Shown here piece by piece: positions 46,016 to 57,471 of a stretch of 64,000 nucleotides of DNA. A program made the position numbers and the translations under genes. Source of the DNA: Viola odorata (lineage: Eukaryota; Streptophyta; Magnoliopsida; Malpighiales; Violaceae); assembly GCA_963691705.1 (NCBI GenBank), contig OY829537.1:55404304-55468303 (forward strand), in the 5' to 3' direction. Each line of letters opens with the position of its first letter. Within the stretch, counting starts at the first letter, position 1. The notes under the pieces were generated by a model. That model did no database searches. It saw nothing but the letters and a program-made list of their open reading frames with translations, and had not been told where the DNA came from.

Positions 46016-49000
46016 TCAAATTCTAGAATGATATAATTTTAAGCGAGCAATATTCCAAGAGTTAGGTAAGGGGGTACCGTCAAGTGTTTCCAGGTGATAT
46101 GCCCCCTTCCTGATAACGCGGGTGATACGGTATGGGCCCTCCCAATTCGAGCTAAGTTTCCACATCCGTTGGCCCGCCGCTCGCTTGTCCCTGAGCACCA
46201 AATCTCCCACCTTGAGTAGCCGCTCCTTAACGTGTCTATTGTGATACCGCGCCATTTTCCTTTTATAGTGCATTGTTTTCAGGAGGGCTTCCTCATGTAG
46301 CTCAGGTAACGCATCAAGGTTAGCTCGTAACCTTTCTTCGTTTAGTTCCTCCTTGAAGTATCCAACCCTTAGGCTTAGGGTGCCGATTTCAACAGGCGTG
46401 ACAGCTTTGGTGCCAAAGGCCATCGCAAAGGGCGTTTCCCCTGTGCTTGTTTTAACAGTCATGCGGTAGGCCCACATTACGTAGGGTAGCTTATCTGACC
46501 ATTTCTTTTTTGAGCCCTCCAGATTTTTCTTCATGCCACTCAGGATGCTTCGGTTGGTCACCTCTACCTGGCCATTAGTCTGGGGATGCGCCACAGAGGA
46601 AAACCTTTGTTCAATCTGTAATTCCTCACACTGTTCCTTGAAGAAGTGGCTAGTGAATTGCGTCCCGTTGTTGCTGACCAGCACACGAGGTACCCCGAAG
46701 CGCATGATGACTTGGAGCTTAAAAAAGTGCCATACTTTGTCTGTTGTAATGTTGGCTACCGCCTCCGCTTCTGCCCATTTTGTGAAGTAGTCCACAACCA
46801 CGATTACGAATTTCAGTTGGGATCTCGCCCTAGGAAAATGGCCTAGAATGTCAATTCCCCACTTAGCGAAAGGGAAGGGAGCCACGATATGAGAAATTTC
46901 TGTGGCAGGTCGCCGTGGGATTTTAGCAAATTCTTGGCATTTGTGACATGTTTGCACGAAGTTGTTGCAATCCCTGCAGATGGTGGGCCAGTAGAATCCT
47001 GACCGAAACACTTGTGCGGCCATGGTGCCGCCCGATACATGCATACCACAGATCCCTTCATGAATTTCTCGCGGGGTGTGGAGGCCTTCCTGTTCAGTTA
47101 TGCATTTCACCGCTGGGTGGGAGAAACATCTCCGGATTAGTTCCCCGTCGCAGTAGGTGCATCTTGCCGCTTGTTTCAATACTTTTTTGCTTTCTGCATT
47201 GTCGCTCGACAACTCGTCGTGCTTTAAGAATTTTATCACGGGGATCCTCCAATCCTTTTCAATTCTTCTACACACAGCGACAACTGTTCCTCTATGAAGG
47301 ACGACACTGACTTTTCCTCGTAATACACGTCCTCTGGTATGATTGCCTCCTAATTAGCTGCCGTTTTGGCAAGGTTGTTTGCCTCGGCATTGTCCTCTCG
47401 GGGAATATGTTCAAAGGTGACGCACACACCGCTTTGTTCTATTTCCATCAACTCTCGCTTTACTTTCGAGAGGTATTGCACCATGATGGGCTCTCTGGCT
47501 TGGGAGTGTCCCAAGACTTGGTCTATTATTAGCTTGGAGTCACCTCGTATTTTCAATCGTGGGGCTCCCGTTACCGCGCCGCCTTCGGCTTTGGTGAAGA
47601 GGTTTCTTCCTATTCTAAGCCCGGCTAATAACGCTTCGTACTCTGCTGCGTTATTAGATAACGGTTGTAGGATTCTGATCGCATGTCGCGCTTGTACATC
47701 ATACGGCCCGATCATGTGAATACCGGCTCCTGCCAGTTCTTGATTTTTAGCACCGTCCACGTAGATGACCCATGAGTCCGTGTAGGCCTCCGAGGGTGGG
47801 AGCTTTATGCTATCCTCTTCCTCTTCAAGCGGCTCTGCCACAGGGTCCCTGGCAAATGTGCACTCAGCGATGAAATCTGCCAGGACCTGGGCTTTTATAG
47901 ATGGTCGAGCCTTGTATTGTAATCCATACTGCTCAAGCTCGATCGCCCAAACTAGCATTCTCTCAGAGGATTCTGGCTTCCTAAAAATTCTCTTCAAGGG
48001 CTGATCTTTGAGCACGATGACTGGGTGGGCCTGGAAGTATCTGTCCATCTTTCATGTGGACTATATTAGGGTGAACGCCACCTTCTCGTTGTGGGTGTAC
48101 TGCATCTCTGCATCCTTTAACACATGATTGACAAAAAAGACGGGGCGGTGGGCATGATTGTCCTCCCATACTAGGACAACACTAACTACTTCATCGGCAA
48201 CGCCGAGATATAGGAATAAGGTGTCGCCCGGTTCTGGTCGTGTTAGCACTAAGTCGGACGACAAATAGGTTTTCAAACCTATGAACCCTTCTTCGCATTC
48301 TTGCCTCCATCCAAAAGGAGCCTTTCTGCGTATGACTTTGAAGAACGGCAAGCATCTCTTGCCCTATTTAGAGATGAATCGCCCTAAAGCAATGACGCGT
48401 CCTGTCAACCTTTGGACCTCTTGGACGGTTCACGGCGATGCCATGTCATAGATGGCCTTAATCTTTGACGGGTTCGGCTGGATGCCCTTCTGGCTTACCA
48501 CGTACCCCAAAAATTTTCCCGTCTAAAATGCGAATGCGTATTTGCGAGGATTCAGTTTCATTTTGTATTTCCTTAATGTGTCAAACACCTCTTGTAGGTC
48601 TGCCAAATGGTCACTGAAGCTTCGACTCTTGACCAATAAGTCATCTACGTAGGCTTCTACGTTTTTCCCGATTTGCTTCTCAAACACTTTGTTCGCCATA
48701 CGCTAGAAAGTTGCCCCAGTATTCTTCAAGCCAAACGGCATTACCGTGTAACAATAGGTGGCCTTTGGGGTTATGAATGCCGTTTTCTCTTCGTCTTCTT
48801 TGGCCATGGGAATCTGATGGTATTTGGAGTTGGCATCCAAAGAACTCAAGTACGCGTATCCAGCGGTTTGATCGACTAACTGATCTATCTTGGGAAGCGG
48901 ATAGCAGTCCTTGGGGCAGGCATCATTTAAGTCAGTGAAATCAATGCACATGCGCCAGTCTCCGCTGGGTTTCGGAACTAGGACGGGATTGGCCAGCCAG

Positions 49001-51107
49001 GTGGGGTATCTGCGTCCAGGAGTTTTGTTACCTCCTTGTCAATAGCCATTGTCTTTTCCACGGAGAACGCTCACCGCTTCTGTTGAACTGGTGTGGAACG
49101 CGGATCGACATTAAGTTGATGTTCTGCTACCTCCCTGGATATACCAGGCATGTCCGCTGGTTTCCAGGCGAACTCCCCTTTGTACTTGTTCAGCAGTCGA
49201 GCTAGTTGCGCGTTCTCCTCCGGGGTTAGCTTTTCACTAACCAAGAAACTCGCCTCCCTATTGCCGTTGACAGGGACGGGCACTATCATGTCTACTGGTT
49301 GGGTACGCCTTTCCTTTCTTTGCTCGTAGGGATCTGCCGCCACACACACGTACTGGTCACAACTTTTCTGAGTCATGAGCAAGTAGCACTCGGCGGCTAG
49401 CTTTTGGTCGCCCTTGATTGATACCACTCCTTCCCAAGAGGGGTATTTTATCCTGAGGTATTTTTGAGATATCGCTGCCCCGAAGCGATTGAGGAATGGC
49501 CACCCTAGAATGACGTTATACGGTAGAATGAGATCTACGACCAAGAACAATAACTCTTCTGATCGCTTGGACGTGTCTTCTCTGAAGTATACGGGCAGCA
49601 CTGTGACTCCAGTCATAGATATAGGGGTGCCGTCCACTCCGATGATTGGCTTCTTGCAGGGTGACAATTCACCGGAGGGACGCTTCATGAGGTTATATAC
49701 CTCTAGTGAAAATAGGTTTACTGCGCTGCCGTTGTCAATGAGGGTTCTTCGAACCCCATGGTTTCCAATGATGGGCGTAACTACCAATGCGTCATTGTGA
49801 GGGAATACGACACCCTTTTCGTCTTCTTCTGAGAAGGATAGTACCATCCTGTCCAACACATCTATCGCTTCCTTCTTTGCAGGCTGGATTTCTCATTTTT
49901 GCATCTCTCCTGTGGCGGGTGTCGCTTGGGTGAATTCGTCAAGATGTGATGTGCCACCGACAATAATATTGATAATGGGGATGTCCTCGTCATGAATTGT
50001 TAACGCTTCTTTCCCCCTTCCACCAGAAGTCCCGCTGCTTCCAGGGGGAGGAGGCAGTGGCTGGTCACCTGACGCCCCACGCGGGGGGTTACCTCTGGCT
50101 TCTTCTCTCACTCTGGTGGTGAATTCTCCGAGGTAACCCTCGTCCAATAAATGCTCTATCACTAGCTTCAATTCTCTGCATACGTCTGTGGAGTGCCCCC
50201 CTGGTCTTATGGAATTTGCAGAAAGCATTTTCTCTTCCTCCCATGATCATTCTCGGTTTCACAGGGGCTGGATAGCGGATTGGCAGGTTCCGCTGCTGAA
50301 TAATTGCTAAGATCTCCGCTCGTGGGAGTATAAGGGAAGGAAGGTCGGGGTCGTAGATTCGACCCTTAGGTGGGTCCGCTTGTTGCTGAGCATTTGAGCC
50401 ACCGGTTCTTCCCCTAGAAAAGTTACCTTTCTGCCGATTTGACGCCTTGGGGATGTAATCTTTCCGCTGGGCGTATTCGTCGCCCGAGCGGGTGTCGTAG
50501 GTCATACCGGCCTGAGTGGCGGGGACGGGGGATGCGCTCTGAGGCATGTTTCGCATTATATCTCTATATTCCTCCTCTTCCATTCTTGCGTAGCTGTGAG
50601 CCTTCAGCCTTAACACGTCTAAGGTTATCGGGGGGTCCACCATTAGCGTGTCCCTCAACTTTCCGTAGCCATAATTTCGCTTCAAGGCTTCTATGGCAAA
50701 ATCAATAGTGATACCTAGTGTTAGCGACATTTCCATGTCGAAACGACTGAGATAGCCTTTTAAGGACTCTTCTGGTTTCCTGCGTATATCAAACAAGGCT
50801 ACGACAGACTTCCGGATGGGGATAGCTGTGCTGAAGTGACTCTTGAACTTAGCCTCTAATTGCAAGAAGTTATCAATCGACCGGGCGGGGAGTCCTTCAA
50901 ACTAGAGGCGGGCCACCCCTGACAACGTCATAACAAATATTTGACACAATGCCGCGTCATTGTGTGTCTAGAATTGCACAAAATCTTTCACCTTATTGAG
51001 GTGAGAGATGGGGTCTTTAGTGCCGTCGTACGACTCTGTGGGGAGCTTGACGTGTCGGCTGACCCTGTGGCGTCTTATATGGTGGCTGAAAGGATGACCT
51101 GAAGTGT
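46016..51107 (-). pseudogene. Degenerate gag-pol of element A
   Basis: Pieces from the 5' side: gag (51107-49893) with DPISHLNKVKDFVQF and FKSHFSTAIPIRKS; a FCKFH zinc-like motif, frameshift near 50210; protease (49859-49071) with LIDNGSAVNLF; RT (48951-48352) with MCIDFTDLNDACPKD and the YVDD catalytic site near 48645; RNase H and the second RNase H (48351-47350) with YVDGAKNQELAGAG, NNAAEYEALLAG and IRGDSKL; integrase (47275-46016) with the HEGICGMH...CHKC zinc finger and KWGIDILG. The second catalytic Asp of integrase reads SNNGTQF instead of SDNGTQF. Several stops and shifts separate the pieces. Confidence 0.85.
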
Positions 51108-51617
51108 TGATAAGATTCAATGTCGATCTTGTAAGATTCGGAGTCGTGCCTGATCGGAACAGTGACGGTCGGTGCCGGATGTACCTGCAAAGCGCCGGAG
51201 GGGGGCTCCGGCGTAGACAGTCCGATGCTTAAGTCAGTTCGGGTTTCAAAAACAACAGAGGTTCGTCTGAGTGATCTTGATCTTACCTTCAGATTGAAAA
51301 AGTAGGGGTATTTATAGGCCTATTCGGCGATACCTGACGATAACAATCCAGGCGATGTCTGATGGTGACGTCACAAGCGATACCGATGGATGACGTCATG
51401 AGCGATATCGGACGGGGCTGTCGGGAGCGATAAGCTCATGGGTCCCTAGGATGGGATGGTGCTCGTGAGTCCCCCCCCCCCCGCTGATGTCGACCATCCT
51501 AGGAATCCTTCGCTGATTCTCGGGCGATATGAAGATATCTTACGGGTCTTATGGGAAATCGTCCCGGCGGGAGCCGCAAGTGTGGTAGCACCGTTAGGGC
51601 TGTCTTGATTGTTATCA
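51108..51617 (-). repeat. LTR of element B (510 bp), read as its 3' LTR
   Basis: On the + strand it starts TGATAAGATTCAATGTCG and ends GATTGTTATCA. TATA box CCTATAAATACC is at 51309-51320 (minus strand). A hairpin CGCCGGAG/CTCCGGCG is at 51193-51213. The right flank matches the inner flank of the A 3' LTR, so this LTR ends the internal region on its right (B). The left flank is gag of A at codons for GHPFSHH, with no PBS; the five bases there are AGTGT. Confidence 0.7.
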
Positions 51618-52535
51618 TAAGCCCAACTGAAAACGAGCCCGAGTGTTTACCAAGGGCTATCCATGTCTGAAATCATAGATGAAAACTTGTTCTTTGGTGG
51701 GGCGGTATGTCTGCAGGATCTCCGAGTTTCTCTGACTGCTCGATGTTAACCGTGTTAAGTGATGAGCTGGAACTTAGTTCTGAACTTTCCAGCGAACAAG
51801 CAGATTTTGTCCTTCATTCTTATCTAGAGACCTGTTTTTCTGAGGCGTTAAGAGGTCCACTAGAGACGCTGCTATTACGCTCGTGATCATAAGGGCATTG
51901 TTTTCGCCCAGCGATGTTAGTCGGTTTGGCCTCTTGGCAGGGCTTACGGAGTCTCAACTTTATTCATGTCATAGAAGGGCTGCTGATGGGTTACTTGTGA
52001 TATCGCCACGGACTGCAACCAGGTCATGTCGTGGATTTGCATTCGTTCCGGGTCCATCATCCTTTCAAGTGTACTGCAAACACACGGAGGAGATAGGCAT
52101 TTATAGAGAAGTTAGTAAACTTTGTACTTACAGGGGTTTGAGGTCACGCGAGCCCCGTTCTCCTCTTTCGCTTAAGGAAGCAACGATATCATCGTGGCTT
52201 TACGCCATCAGCTGCCTACGATTAGCGCGGCTTTATACCACCAGATGCCTGCGATGTCGACGAGGTTTTACGCATCTAAGGCCACCTGCGACATCAACGC
52301 GGCCTTACACTGTGGATACCGGTAACCATATGGCTTTTACGTCATGGCTACCCGTGATATCATGCCTTTGGGCGTTTTTCCATACTTTATCTCGCATCCT
52401 TTCGAACATCCATGTCGCGGATAGCATATGAGCATCAACCTTTGATTCTGCTTTAGGCTTATCAGTCCTTAAGGGTGACGAGACGGCTCACCTTTTGAGG
52501 ACCTCTTTGTTCTTTCCAAGGCCTCTCTTTGGGGC

Positions 52536-52543
52536 CTATAAAT
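52536..52543 (+). promoter_or_regulatory. TATA-like box of cassette gene 1 (B)
   Basis: CTATAAAT, 49 bases before the ATG at 52592. Confidence 0.5.
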
Positions 52544-52591
52544 TGGGAACTTTCTCCACCCACGTTCTCCTCATCTCTGGCAATTCACATC

Positions 52592-52969
52592 ATGGATCAT
52601 TTGACTAAGAATTTCCTCCTTTCCAAGGGCCATTCTCTCAAGAACCTCAATGATGGCGACGTCGGGTTCCTGGAGAACATGCTGGTCAAGACCTCTGAGG
52701 ACATCCTGGAGCTGCAAGGAATGCTGACCCCTCTTCATTCCAGGCTGGGAGCCACGTCTCTGGAGGATTTCAGCCCTTTGGAGAGCGTGTCAAAGCTGGC
52801 TGCCTCCATCGCTCGGATTTAAGTGGTGATCGCCATGCTGCAGCAGCGCAAGGATATGCTGGGGTGCTGCCTGAAGGGGATGAGAGCCACCTCCCATGAT
52901 CTAATTCTGGTCATGGATTCTCTGAGAGACCTTCCCGAAGTGCCTGAGGACGCTGGCTCTGACGCCTGA
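52592..52969 (+). CDS. Cassette gene 1 of element B (unknown function)
   Basis: Starts MDHLTKNFLLSKGHSLKN and is open for 76 codons to TAA at 52820-52822 (SIARI, stop). The frame then continues open as VVIAMLQQRKDMLGCCLKGM to TGA at 52967-52969. Both halves are conserved with A, and A also has a stop at the same codon, but TAG. Either the gene ends at 52822 and the rest is old coding or a second ORF, or the stop is read through or spliced out. An ATG 63 bases upstream in frame is less likely as it is absent from A. Confidence 0.55.
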
Positions 52970-53440
52970 TAGCGATGGCTCCCTTTGGGCCTTTTCTCTT
53001 TTCCTCCTGGCATGTAAATGTACTTTCCGGCCCCTATGCCATAATAAATAAACTGATTTTAGTACGCCGTTTTGCAACTGTTCTTCTTCTTTAATGCACC
53101 CTTTGTCTTTTTTTCCTTAGAGATATTCTTAGCCCAACTGAAAACGGTTCAGCCACTGGGTGGTTTTCTGATTGGTTGTTCAATATTAAATCTACGCCGC
53201 TGCTGTCCTGGCAACTGATTGGGCGATTTTGCGGTTTTCCTCGATCAGGGGAAAATCTCAACAGGCGTGACTGTAAATCCATATCTGCACTTCAGGCTGT
53301 ACATATGTCTTCTCTCAAGAGTCGGGTTGGAAGATTGAAGATCCTTTTTCTCAATTTTCTGGCTATTTAAGGGATCTTCTTCCCCTCGTTATTCTTCGTC
53401 TCCTTGCTATTTTTTCCTTTTATTAATATTCTGTGATCTT

Positions 53441-53872
53441 ATAGCTGATTCTCACTTTTTAGATACGTTCGCCCAAGATTCTCCACCAACTCCTCCAACT
53501 TCTCCTGATTCAGATAATCCTCCTCCGTCGCCTCCCTGGAGGCCGCCTGTTCGCCGACGGTGCCGCAAGAGGCGGAGGAAAGATGCTGCGAAGGCATCTA
53601 AATCATTTTTTGATTCTCTTGCTTCTTTCTCTTCGAAGGGGAAAGAAACGTCTTTCCTTCCTAACGAGTCACCGCCAAGGGCTCCTTCCGCCTGTTCAGC
53701 TGTTAAAGCGATGTCGCCGTCTGTCAAGAAGGAGTCGGATCGATCATCCACACGCGTGGGGGAGAAGGTTAAGGAACCTTTACCTTTCGCTGGCGAGGAT
53801 CCATCGCTTTTAGGTGAAGATGATGATGACGTGGTCTACTGCTACGGCATCTCATGGTCTGACGGCGAATAG
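53441..53872 (+). pseudogene. Cassette gene 2 of element B, start codon lost
   Basis: The frame aligns with A gene 2 from its first residue, but the ATG is ATA here. It reads ADSHFLDTFAQDSPPTPPTS, then PPSPPWRPP, a basic block RRRCRKRRRKD, and an acidic end GEDDDDVVYCYGISWSDGE. It is open for 143 codons, so loss of the start is the only visible break, and a non-ATG or downstream start is possible. AATAATAAAATG follows at 53916. Confidence 0.5.
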
Positions 53873-54334
53873 TTGGGCATACCATGCCTCTTTGTAGATG
53901 CCGTATGGCTTTTCCAAATAATAAAATGACGTTTTTATTTCTTTTCGCTCTTCTGCCGCTTTTCTTCCTTTATTTTTCCAGGATTATCGCGGGAGTAGGC
54001 CTTTCGCTTGACGCAACCGCCTTTCGGTTTTCAGTCAGTAACTGTCTTCTCCCAAAAGACATTGATGACTGCCCACGCGTCCTTTTCCACTCTGCACGTG
54101 TTTTATTTTCACAGGCTGTTCCTTTTTTAGGTTTAACCTTTATAAGGAATTTGCTCTTCTCTTTTAGTATTTTTTGCTAATATTTCGAAATTTTTCGTAT
54201 TTCCTTTCTTCTGTGCTTCTTTCTTCCCGAGGGATTTTACTGCAATTGCTCGCCGGTGCCGACGGCCGATTCACTGGTTCTCTGCTCTAGGTATTTTGCT
54301 TCTCTATTGCCATAGCTTTACTTTCCATTCCATT

Positions 54335-56575
54335 ATGTCTCACGCTAGGCCTTCTGCAAATATCAAAAATCCTCTAGATCACGAAGTCAGGAGAGCTCGT
54401 AGTGCTTTTGATTGTAATGAGGTTTTGAGGGCTGAGTTAGAGGAGAACGGTATCACTTTTCCCACGGGATATCGCCCCTTTGTCCCATTGAAAGATACTC
54501 GGCTCACTGATGCCATGTGGGGGACGTTCCGGTTGGTTTATTTCAAGATGTTTACCTACGGGTTTCGTCTCCCGCTTCATACTTCTCTGATGAAACTGCT
54601 AAACCATTACGATCTCAATCCCGTTCAATAACTCCACCTTCCTGGTGTGGGCTTTACGCCTTTCTTCGCTCGTGTGAGATGAAGCATATTTTCGCTCCAT
54701 CGCTCGATCTGTTCCGTACGTTTTTCACTTTGAGGTGTCACAACTGCTTAGTGGATATTACCCCAAGATGGATTGGTGCTCTTGTCCGGTTTTTCTGGCG
54801 GAATTTTCAAGGTTTCGAAGAGAATGTGGACAACTGGAAAAATGGCTTCTTCACCCTTCGCTTGCCCTCTCGGTATTGGTGCGGTGGTTTTAACCGAGAG
54901 ATTACCAGTACCGCTTGGCGAGAACCAGATGTGCTGTCTAGTATGGATGTATCCAATGTTAATGCCTTATTAGAAATAGAAGGGCCTTTCCGCATTCAGG
55001 AATTTGCTCGGTTCAGGCCTTTGTCAGAGTGTGTCGTTGGTGAGTCTTTTCTTTTATCGCCTTATCGCTTCGACTTTCTTGTCATATTAAAATATTTTAT
55101 CGGCAGGTAACGCTGAGGGTCGATCCTCCGAGGAAAGTGACACTCCTCTAAACGTGGTGCCGCTTCAGACATTACCTCCTTCTCCTCCACCCGAAGGCTC
55201 TAGTCGTCCACCTATTACGCCGCGAGGAAGGAGAAACAAAACCGTCGCGACATGTAATACCTCCGCTCGACCTTCCCGTTTCCTTGAGAATTGGCTACCG
55301 TCTCGTGGTAAAGGAGTGGCCCCAAGTAATCCTGTGATTGAAGAGGTTGACAGTGATAGCGGAAGTATGGATATTGGTTCCGAGCTTCGTCATACCACCC
55401 TTGCCTAATGAATGAAACTTAGGTCCAGAAAAGGTGATCCTGCAGCGGAGTCAACCGAGGACGATAGCGAAGAGATCGCTGCTGAAACGGAGCGTCTCGT
55501 AAAGAGAGTTCGCAAAGAGAAGTCTGACCCACCAGTTCCTTTCGTGGAGGAAATCAATGGGGTTCCTTCCGAGGAAGTTGACGCCTCGCACGTTACGGGT
55601 CCCTTGCCAGTGACGGAAGTTACCAAGGTGCCCTCTGCCATTCCTCCCAAGGTTAATGAGGCTTCGGCAGCGGTGGGCTCTCCCTCAGTGTCTGGCGGTC
55701 CTAGCTCCCCTATTCGCTCCTTTATTCCAGATGTGAACTTACCAACTCCGAATCCAATCGCTCCTCCTCCACGGAAGCCTCAGCCTTTGTTTCTTTCTTC
55801 GATTTCGGGCATTGGTGATTCTGCAAAAAATTGCTCTCCTCCTTATATCGCCAATCTTTCCCCTCAAGGTCTTCAAGGCCCCATCGCTTATCAGCTGGAC
55901 TTGTCTTCTCTTGGCACCGACGATCTCTGTGCTTTAGGAGTATCGGACCCGTCATCGCGAGAGGAGCCAGTGGGCCCGATAGTGGGGCAAATGTTTAGTT
56001 CTTCGAAGGACAAAGAAGAGTTCTTGTGGCGTCCTCCCGACGTACGACATTCACGTCTTCTGACTGACATGCTGGCCTGCTTCCGCGAGTTAAACTACTT
56101 TTTTGAGGATCAGCGTGACAAGGTTCAGCCTTCTCTTGATTTAAAGGGAGAACTAGATGCTGCTTTAGGGAAGGTAACGGAGCTGTCGCAGCTTCAGGAG
56201 CGGACCCGGGCGGAGTTGGACGACTGTCGCGCTGAGCTTGCTCGAGAAAGATCAAAAGGGAAGGCTAAGACAGACCTTCTGGAGGCGGAATTGGTGGTGG
56301 CTGACAGAAAGAATATCTTCCTTCGCGAAGAGATAGCATCTCGTGATGCGGATTTGGCCAAAGTGCCTTCAAAGATAGCCTGGTGGAAGAACAAGACCAT
56401 GGATATTTGTATCGCTGGATTTATGAGTCTCTATCGCCAAGGAACTGTTGACTCGTCAGTGCTGACCGATTACGCTTCCAAGAGACTGAAGGATTTGGGC
56501 GAAGGTGAGAGAGATCTTCCTTCTTCTGGAGAAAAGTGGAGGAATGGTGATCGCGATGCTCGCGAGGGCCCATGA
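54335..56575 (+). pseudogene. Cassette gene 3 of element B: 'putative gypsy type transposon'-like protein with coiled coil
   Basis: Exon 1 (54335-55039) starts MSHARPSANIKNPLDHEVRR and has LVYFKMFTYGFRLPLHTSLM and, after a one-base deletion near 54629, TPPSWCGLYAFLRSCEMKHI. A 67-nt intron (55040-55106, GTGAGT...TCGGCAG) at phase 1 joins frames correctly. Exon 2 has Pro/Ser-rich linkers, tandem stops TAA TGA at 55406-55411 with an ATG directly after, and then 388 open codons with a coiled coil (RTRAELDDCRAELARERSKG) ending DAREGP. A TATA-like TTTATAAGG is at 54138, about 195 bases upstream, the same distance as in A. Confidence 0.6.
55040..55106 (+). other. Intron of cassette gene 3 (B)
   Basis: 67 nt, phase 1. 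Removing it joins codons for SECVVG to NAEGRSSEESD in one frame; the intron sequence itself is diverged from A, as expected for a spliced intron. Confidence 0.7.
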
Positions 56576-56676
56576 TTAATCAAGGTTGCTCTATTTAGAA
56601 GATTTTTTGCTTATTTGTTTCTTTGTCTTGTAATAATGCCTTGTTGGGCGACAACACTTGTATTTGATTGCTATTT

Positions 56677-56825
56677 GATAGCAAGCATTAAATGCTCTGA
56701 AAAGCAGGTACCCAACGCTATTCTTTTAATCAACGCCATCTTGCGTTATCTCCTTTCTTGCGATATCGCTCTTGTTTTTCCCAAGAGATGGTACCTGCTT
56801 TTCAGAGCATTTAATGCTTGCTATC
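56677..56825. repeat. Perfect 36-bp inverted repeat (fold-back)
   Basis: The arm at 56677-56712 (GATAGCAAGCATTAAATGCT and on to GGTACC) is exactly complementary to 56790-56825, with a 77-nt loop. It is not present at the equivalent place in A. No clear target duplication was seen. It could be a small MITE or a hairpin-RNA source. Confidence 0.85.
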
Positions 56826-57198
56826 CTTTCCTTAGAAAAGTCGTGATTGTGCAGGCACACGTGTCCATTTCTTCCAGCGCCACGGGCTAGCGTGCTTGAG
56901 TACTTTACCTAAACTGAGGCATTGTAGCGCTTTTCTAGGATTGTACTCATTGCCTGAGTCTGTTCCTTATGCCGCTTCCACGCAACGACTGTGGCATTCA
57001 TCGTTTCGTTCGATCATTAGGGTTATAAAACCCAATATTTATTCTTTTCCCTTTTCTTTTATCATCCCACTTTCTCATATTTTCTTTTAGCCGTCTTATT
57101 TTCTCCCCACTATTCAAGGTTCTTTGAAGTGCTTTTCTCTGAAGGTATTTCCTTTCTCCTCCATCGTCTTCTTCATCTTTTAATTCTTTAATTCTGCC

Positions 57199-57471
57199 AT
57201 GGCTAAGACTCGCCGTACTGAGTCAAAATCTGCCGATTAGAAAAGGATGGATATTACGGCTAGTGTTATCACATCTGAGGCCGCTCTCCGTGAGCATTTG
57301 GCCGCCCATAATGCTGATATTCCTGATGATTATAAAACCACTGTTGCCCCTGAGTCACTACGTTTGAACAGCGTTTTGACGGGCAATCGTAGGGTCATGT
57401 ATGCGCAAATGTTCCGTTATGGCTTTCGGCTTCCCATTGACTCTTTTGTCAAAGAATTGCTTGTTGCCGGC
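57199..57471 (+). pseudogene. Cassette gene 4 of element B, truncated by element C
   Basis: Starts MAKTRRTESKSAD, then a stop at 57238-57240, then reads SEAALREHLAAHNADIPDDY and NRRVMYAQMFRYGFRLPIDS, matching A gene 4 (42464). It ends abruptly at 57471 where TGATAACAATCC, the LTR of C, begins. A TATA-like TTATAAAA is at 57023. Confidence 0.7.

Larger units (their letters stand above)
37226..51107 (-). mobile_element. Element A: Tat-lineage retrotransposon with an antisense gene cassette
   Basis: Reading the minus strand from the right: gag (from 51107), protease, RT, RNase H, second RNase H, integrase (to 46016), a repeat-rich spacer, four genes in opposite orientation (44764 back to 37951), and the 3' LTR (37740-37226). 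The gag start, PBS and 5' LTR are missing at 51107, where another LTR abuts; the simplest reading is that element B inserted there. Pol is broken by several frameshifts and stops. Confidence 0.7.
51618..57471 (-). mobile_element. Element B: internal 3' part with antisense cassette, interrupted by element C
   Basis: It has the same order as element A next to its 3' LTR: spacer and cassette genes 1-4 on the + strand. It stops inside gene 4 at 57471, where the LTR of C begins. Pol of B, if present, lies beyond C outside the window. A degenerate ~40-bp repeat (CCACCAGATGCCTGCGATGTC-like) lies at about 52185-52360. Confidence 0.65.

Noticed and set aside
37226..51617. Element A read as one complete element with LTRs 37226-37740 and 51108-51617
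   Set aside because: The right LTR directly joins mid-gag with no PBS or leader, and its other side matches the inner 3' flank of the family. Nested insertion explains both better, though tandem recombination is not excluded.
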